Shown here in pieces: positions 58,006 through 64,000 of a stretch of DNA of 64,000 bases. The notes under the pieces were generated by a model. The model saw nothing but the letters and a program-made list of their open reading frames with translations, ran no database searches and had not been told where the DNA came from. How positions within the stretch are numbered: position 1 is the stretch's first letter; every line of letters begins with the position of its first letter. The DNA is from DAISJI01 sp964559835 (GTDB lineage Bacteria > Acidobacteriota > Terriglobia > Terriglobales > Acidobacteriaceae): the NCBI GenBank assembly GCA_964559835.1, contig CAZLJE010000009.1, forward strand, positions 86,275 through 150,274, read 5' to 3'. Made by a program: the position numbers and the translations under genes.

Positions 58006-59505
58006 CTACGGCTTTTTCACGACCACCCCATCCTTCATCACAAAGTTCACCTTCTCCAGCAAACTGATATCGGCCAGCGGGTCCCCCGGCACGGCCACGA
58101 TATCCGCCAGCTTTCCCGTCTCTATCGACCCGATCTGCTTGTCCATTCCCAGCAGTGTCGCCGCATCGATCGTCGCGGACCGGATCGCCGCCGCCGGCGA
58201 CTGTCCCCACTTCACGCGCACCGAGAACTCCTTAGCCGGATTGATCGCCCAATCGAAGCCACCGGCATCGGTCCCAAACGCGATCTTCACACCTGCCTGT
58301 AACGCGCGCTTGAACGTATCGCCGTTGATGTTCACCATCTGCACCCACACCGGCGCGCCCGCCTGCGCTCGTCCTTGCGACACGTACTCGCCGACGAACA
58401 TCGTCGGCACATACCAGATGCCTTTCTGCTTCATCGTCGCCATGTCTTCCGGCGAGATGTAATCGCCGTGTTCGATCGAATCCACACCGGCCTCGACCGC
58501 GTTGTGCACGCCGTACAGCGCCATCGCGTGCGCCGCGACATGCTTTCGCTCGCGATGCGCCTCGTCGACGATGGCCTTCAGTTCGTCCAACGTGAAGGTC
58601 GGCACATCCAGCAGGATCGGCTTGGGGCCAGTCTTCGCCTTCTCGTACACATCGCGCTGGTCAAACTCCCGCGCGGCGACGGTCGCGACCGGAACGCTCT
58701 GGCTCGAAGTCAGCGGACCTTTGCCGTCATCGACGTAGTAGCTGCGATCGACGTACACCTTGATCCAATCCGCCCCGTGCCCGGTCTGCTCGCGTACCGC
58801 AACACGGCACTCCTCTGCGCTGTCGCAGAACTGCAACCCATGTGGCACCTGGATCTGCCAGTTGTACCCTTGCAGCGGATACGAACCGGTTACGTCGAGC
58901 GCCCTTGTCGCCACCTGCATCCGCGGCCCCGGCACGATGCCGCGATTAATCGCCGTCTTCAGATCGACATCCGAGTACCCCGCGCCCTCCGTCTCCACAT
59001 CGCGGATGGTCGTGAACCCATAGCTCAGCGCCCGCTTCGCATTTCGCGTCGCCAGGATCGCCCGATACGAATCGCTTTGCTTCAGTAACTGCTCGTCATA
59101 ATCCTCGGCCGTGATGTCCCCATTCAGCAGCACATGCGTGTGCGCATCGATCAGTCCGGGGAGACAGGTTGCGTTTCGCAAATCCACAGTTACGTGCGGC
59201 GGCACCGGGCCGGCCCAGACGCTGGCGTCTTGAACTGCTTCGATCTTGTTTCCCCGCACTCGAATCAGGACGTGCTCGACGATTTTGCCTGTACTCACGT
59301 CCAACATCCGGCCGCACGTGACCCAGCTTTCCTGCTCCGTTGACTGTTGACCCGCGACTGCCGACTGCTCCACCGCCCCCGACGGACTCCCCATCGGCCG
59401 CTTCTGGTTCTTCGGCCGCCCCGCCGGCATCCCCGCCGCTTCTCCCTGCCCATACGCCATTGCGGCCGTCATCACAGCAACAAACAAAATGATTGCTCTC
59501 TTCAT
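58006..59505 (-). CDS. exported metal-dependent amidohydrolase (imidazolonepropionase-like)
   Basis: A 499-residue amidohydrolase with signal peptide (IILFVAVMTAAMAYGQ). The first metal site is LPGLIDAHTHVLL, a Lys for carbamylation is likely in GADWIKVYVD, HVAAHAM and SIEHGDY supply further His, and IAFGTDAGGFDW the last Asp. The C-terminal beta strand (GKLADIVAVPGDPLADISLL) closes the composite domain. The family includes Xaa-Pro and other dipeptidases; the substrate is unknown. It is a close paralogue of the next gene, arranged in tandem. A GQQSTEQESW stretch near residue 55 may be repeat-derived. Confidence 0.9.
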   Translation of the reverse strand: MKRAIILFVAVMTAAMAYGQGEAAGMPAGRPKNQKRPMGSPSGAVEQSAVAGQQSTEQESWVTCGRMLDVSTGKIVEHVLIRVRGNKIEAVQDASVWAGPVPPHVTVDLRNATCLPGLIDAHTHVLLNGDITAEDYDEQLLKQSDSYRAILATRNAKRALSYGFTTIRDVETEGAGYSDVDLKTAINRGIVPGPRMQVATRALDVTGSYPLQGYNWQIQVPHGLQFCDSAEECRVAVREQTGHGADWIKVYVDRSYYVDDGKGPLTSSQSVPVATVAAREFDQRDVYEKAKTGPKPILLDVPTFTLDELKAIVDEAHRERKHVAAHAMALYGVHNAVEAGVDSIEHGDYISPEDMATMKQKGIWYVPTMFVGEYVSQGRAQAGAPVWVQMVNINGDTFKRALQAGVKIAFGTDAGGFDWAINPAKEFSVRVKWGQSPAAAIRSATIDAATLLGMDKQIGSIETGKLADIVAVPGDPLADISLLEKVNFVMKDGVVVKKP

Positions 59506-59519
59506 GTCCGCGACTCTCC

Positions 59520-59652
59520 ACAATCAAAAATCAAACATCGAAAATGCTTTTCCCTGCGTTCCTCTGCGTCCCTGCGGTGAACGTTTTCCTTTGCGTTCCT
59601 TTGTGTCCTTTGCGGTGAAAGGTTTTTCAATCGACAATCGGCAATCGTCAAT
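59520..59652. repeat. composite repeat between the two amidohydrolase genes, includes a stop codon
   Basis: AATCAAAAATCAAACATCG words, GCGTTCCTCTGCGTCCCTGC and CCTTTGTGTCCTTTGCGGTG words, then CAATCGGCAATCGTCAATGC. The last word contains the complement of the second amidohydrolase's TGA (59648-59650). Confidence 0.85.
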
Positions 59653-60964
59653 GCGTTTGCTCTTTGATCACGACCCCGTCCTTCATCACGAAGTCCACCT
59701 TCTTCAGCGTACTTATGTCTTTCAGCGGGTCCCCGCTCACCGCCACGATGTCCGCGAACTTTCCCGCCTCGACCGTCCCCACTTCCTTCTCCCATCCAAA
59801 CAATTCCGCCGCAACCGAGGTCGCGCTCTGGATCGCCTGCATCGGCGTCATCCCATACCGAACCATTGTCGGGAACTGGCTCGCCGGCGTGATCGTCCAC
59901 TCGAATGCGCCCGCGTCGGTCCCATAGGCGATGCGAACTCGCGCCGCCCGCGCCCGCTTGAATGTGTCTGCGTAGATTGCGTCGCTGCGCTTCATCGCCG
60001 CCGTCTGCTCCGGGAATTCCGTCCAGCGGTACTCGCTCAGCCACGGCGTCGGCACGTACCAGATCCCCTTCGCCGCCATCGTCTTCAGGTCGGCGTCGGC
60101 GATGTAGTTCCCGTGCTCGATCGAATCCACTCCGCCCTCGACCGCGTTGTGCACGCCCGTCAATCCGCTCGCATGCGCCGCCACCCGCCGCCGCTCCCGA
60201 TGCGCTTCGTCGGTGATGGCCTTGATTTCTTCGACCGTGAACGTCGGACGCGAATCGATCGTGTTACTCGGGCCCGGGAACGTCCGCTGATCGGCATAGA
60301 TCTTGATCCAGTCGGCGCCGTTGGATATCTGTTCCCGCACTGCTTTCCGGCATCCATCCGGCCCGTCGCACACCTGCACCCCGTGCGGAAAGTCGTACTC
60401 CCAGTTGTAACCCAGCAGCGCGTACGCCCCAGTCACATTCAGCGCGCGCGTTACGACTTCCATCCGCGGGCCCGGTACGATCCCGCGGTCGATCGCCTTC
60501 TTGATATCGACGTCCGTGTATCCCGCGCCCTCCGTCTCCAGGTCGCGAATCGCCGTGAACCCATGGTTCAAGCACATGTCCGCCGCGGCGACGGCCCGGA
60601 TCGCACGGTACGGCGCGCTCTCCTTCAGCAACTGCTCGTCGTAATCGACGACGATGTCGCCCTGCAGCAGGATATGCGTGTGCACGTCGATCAGCCCCGG
60701 CAGACAAACGGCTTTCGACAGATCGACGATAGGGGGTGGCCCACCCGAACCGGTGTTGCTCGGGTGGGATTCACCGACACTTTCGATCTTGTTCCCCCGC
60801 ACGGTGATCTGCACGTTTCGTCGGACATCATTGCTCCGCCCGTCGATCAGCGTCCCGCACTGAATCACGGTCACCTTCTCCGGCGCCCTCTGCCCCGCCG
60901 CCGTTTGCGCCACTGCGACCGCCGCCATCAACAAAATTCCTATGATCACCACCACCCTCTTCAT
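59648..60964 (-). CDS. exported metal-dependent amidohydrolase, paralogue
   Basis: A 438-residue protein with signal peptide (VVVIIGILLMAAVAVAQ) and the same motif order as its neighbour: LPGLIDVHTHILLQGD, NGADWIKIYAD, RVAAHASGL, SIEHGNY and IAYGTDAGAFEW, ending GKFADIVAVSGDPLKDIS. The two share long identical stretches (NHGFTAIRD/SYGFTTIRD, AGYTDVDIKKAI/AGYSDVDLKTAI), which indicates tandem duplication. A CCCACCC hairpin repeat encodes ESHPSNTGSGGPPP within the N-terminal beta domain. The stop codon lies in another repeat. Confidence 0.9.
   Translation of the reverse strand: MKRVVVIIGILLMAAVAVAQTAAGQRAPEKVTVIQCGTLIDGRSNDVRRNVQITVRGNKIESVGESHPSNTGSGGPPPIVDLSKAVCLPGLIDVHTHILLQGDIVVDYDEQLLKESAPYRAIRAVAAADMCLNHGFTAIRDLETEGAGYTDVDIKKAIDRGIVPGPRMEVVTRALNVTGAYALLGYNWEYDFPHGVQVCDGPDGCRKAVREQISNGADWIKIYADQRTFPGPSNTIDSRPTFTVEEIKAITDEAHRERRRVAAHASGLTGVHNAVEGGVDSIEHGNYIADADLKTMAAKGIWYVPTPWLSEYRWTEFPEQTAAMKRSDAIYADTFKRARAARVRIAYGTDAGAFEWTITPASQFPTMVRYGMTPMQAIQSATSVAAELFGWEKEVGTVEAGKFADIVAVSGDPLKDISTLKKVDFVMKDGVVIKEQTH
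60733..60773. repeat. CCCACCC hairpin repeat inside the amidohydrolase gene
   Basis: CCCACCCGA (60740-60748) pairs with TCGGGTGGG (60760-60768) around ACCGGTGTTGC. It is translated in frame and sits between two beta strands of the N-terminal domain. Confidence 0.88.
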
Positions 60965-61408
60965 CTCTGCCCCTCTGCGCGCTCTGCGCTAATCTTTTCC
61001 TTCGTGTACCTTCGTGTCCTTTGTGGTGCTGGCTTTTCGATCACCCCATCACCAGATCTGTTGAGAGTCGCACATTCTACTCCGCCGCTATTTGGTCGTA
61101 CTATCTTGACCGCGTTTCCCACACCGATACTCACAACTTCTCCTCACTTGCACCGATATGCGTCATTGACCCTCGACTCACACCACCCTACATTCGCCTC
61201 ACCAGCCGATTGCCGCTTGCCCGAGAGTGTCAGCCTTGTCTTTCGAAAGCCGAGAGCCGAAAGCCCGAACCCGTTCCAGTTTTCCACCGAAATTTTCTAC
61301 CCTCCTGCACCATAACGTGGGCACCTTTCGAAACATCCGCTCTGTAACTTGTTGTGCGTCAAGCACCAATTTTGATTCCGTCGTAACACAGGAGATAACG
61401 TCAATGCG

Positions 61409-61424
61409 ATACAATATATTGTGT
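61409..61424 (+). promoter_or_regulatory. NrdR box upstream of nrdJ
   Basis: ATACAATATATTGTGT matches the NrdR consensus (acaCwATATaTwGtgt) with a perfect ACAATATATTGT core. It sits 8 bases upstream of the -35 of the predicted nrdJ promoter. A second, very degenerate box may start at 61441, 32 bases later; I give that little weight. Confidence 0.75.
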
Positions 61425-61431
61425 TAGACAC

Positions 61432-61460
61432 TTGACAGGCACAACATAGAGGCGTACTTT
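61432..61460 (+). promoter_or_regulatory. predicted nrdJ promoter
   Basis: TTGACA (61432-61437), a 17-base spacer and TACTTT (61455-61460). The NrdR box lies directly upstream, which fits repression when dATP is plentiful. The start would be near 61467, leaving a leader of about 430 bases. Confidence 0.6.
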
Positions 61461-61715
61461 CACCATCCCAGGTGATGTAGACGCGATTTCGGAAACGGAA
61501 CCTGGCCGCCGATTTCGCGATTGTGGGCGCCGGCAGCGCGGAGCTGTCAGCTGGAACTACCCCCGACGGTCCCCGTGACCGCCTAGAGCAGTTCTTTTCA
61601 AGTTCTTGATTTCGACCGCCAGGGGACTTGTGTCTCTGGCGTGACAACGGAAACGCCGCCGGGTTGCGGTGACACTCTCCCGGCGGATAGTCCGCTGAGC
61701 TTTTTGTCTGAAGGT

Positions 61716-61844
61716 AGTCCCGAAGGGACGGCCCGCTTATGCCAGCGTTCGGAGAGATTAGTCCCGAAGGGACGGTTCGCTGGTGGCCCAGGACGAAGTC
61801 CTGGGTTCGGGTCGCGAACTTAACTGCCGAGTCCCGGAGGGACG
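61716..61844. repeat. three AGTCCCGAAGGGACG palindromes plus hairpin in the nrdJ leader
   Basis: Copies at 61716-61730, 61760-61774 and 61830-61844 (the last with one change, CCCGGAGGG). Between the second and third lies the stem CCCAGGA/TCCTGGG (61787-61805). Each copy can form a small stem of GTCCC/GGGAC. Confidence 0.8.
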
Positions 61845-61896
61845 ACGCGAAGTAACTGACAACTAGCAACTAGCAACTGTTCGAGGAGATATAAAG

Positions 61897-64000
<2,104 letters not shown>

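Larger units (their letters stand above)
60965..61896. other. 932-base gap upstream of nrdJ: repeats, promoter and long leader
   Basis: From 60965: CCCCTCTGCGCGCTCTGCGC and CCTTCGTGTCCTTTGTGGTG words (to about 61050), an unremarkable stretch with GCCGAAAGCC-type words near 61240-61275, then the NrdR-box promoter (61409-61460). The predicted leader of about 430 bases holds three AGTCCCGAAGGGACG copies, a 7-bp hairpin and CAACTAGCAACT words before the nrdJ ribosome-binding site. No gene was recognised. Confidence 0.6.

Noticed and set aside
61467..61896. Cobalamin riboswitch before nrdJ
   Set aside because: Expected for a B12 enzyme, but I could not find the B12-box (AGYCMGGAGACC-like) or the usual paired elements. 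A covariance search would settle it.

Overview
The window looks like a chromosomal segment of an acidobacterium (Terriglobia/'Koribacter'-like). This is inferred from the high-GC genes, a large Oar-type TonB-dependent receptor with a carboxypeptidase-regulatory-like N-terminus, a PadR plus 'acidobacterial duplicated orphan permease' (ADOP) pair, a HTH-TPR fusion protein, PilB/PilZ, many secreted hydrolases ending their signal peptides in AQ, and above all the many degenerate short-unit palindromic repeats. No phage, insertion sequence, CRISPR array or plasmid gene was seen.

Layout. 1-9.8 kb, mostly plus strand: the end of an alpha/beta hydrolase, a TonB-dependent receptor, a CehA-type PHP hydrolase, a PLC/GDPD-like phosphodiesterase, an M20 amidohydrolase, a Tat-exported F420-dependent (FGD2-like) dehydrogenase and a GNAT acetyltransferase. 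9.8-17 kb: a Spy/CpxP-like protein and the SOS mutasome operon imuA-imuB-dnaE2. 17-24.9 kb: an FN3 lipoprotein, a small HTH protein, a two-domain EXORDIUM-like secreted protein, hisC, a membrane protein, an RluB-type pseudouridine synthase, scpB and scpA. 24.9-37.5 kb, all minus strand: trpS, an M50 protease, a hexapeptide acyltransferase, an AsmA-like protein with a small partner, two signal peptidases I, rnc, two TPR proteins, and an ECF sigma/anti-sigma pair. 37.7-43.8 kb: HTH-TPR protein, pilB, a PilZ protein, small proteins, YbaK deacylase, tRNA-Ala(GGC) and tRNA-Thr(CGU). 44-57 kb: DUF6599-like protein, PadR-ADOP permease, DoxX, VOC protein, AMIN-amidase, lytic transglycosylase, superoxide dismutase and a double M16 protease. 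57-64 kb: HPP membrane protein, two tandem paralogous amidohydrolases, and the start of nrdJ (B12-dependent ribonucleotide reductase) behind a candidate NrdR-box promoter.

The most striking feature is the repeat landscape. Most intergenic gaps carry an inverted repeat made of degenerate short words (for example AGTAATAAGTAATG, AATCAAAAATCGAAAATC, ACGGAGGCACGG). The same words also occur inside open reading frames without breaking them. The three mutasome genes alone hold nine such in-frame segments, several with a nested palindrome architecture, and further copies lie in nrdJ, the AMIN-amidase, the M16 protease and an amidohydrolase. In at least ten genes the stop codon lies inside or directly beside a repeat. 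Whether these families are already catalogued could not be checked here.
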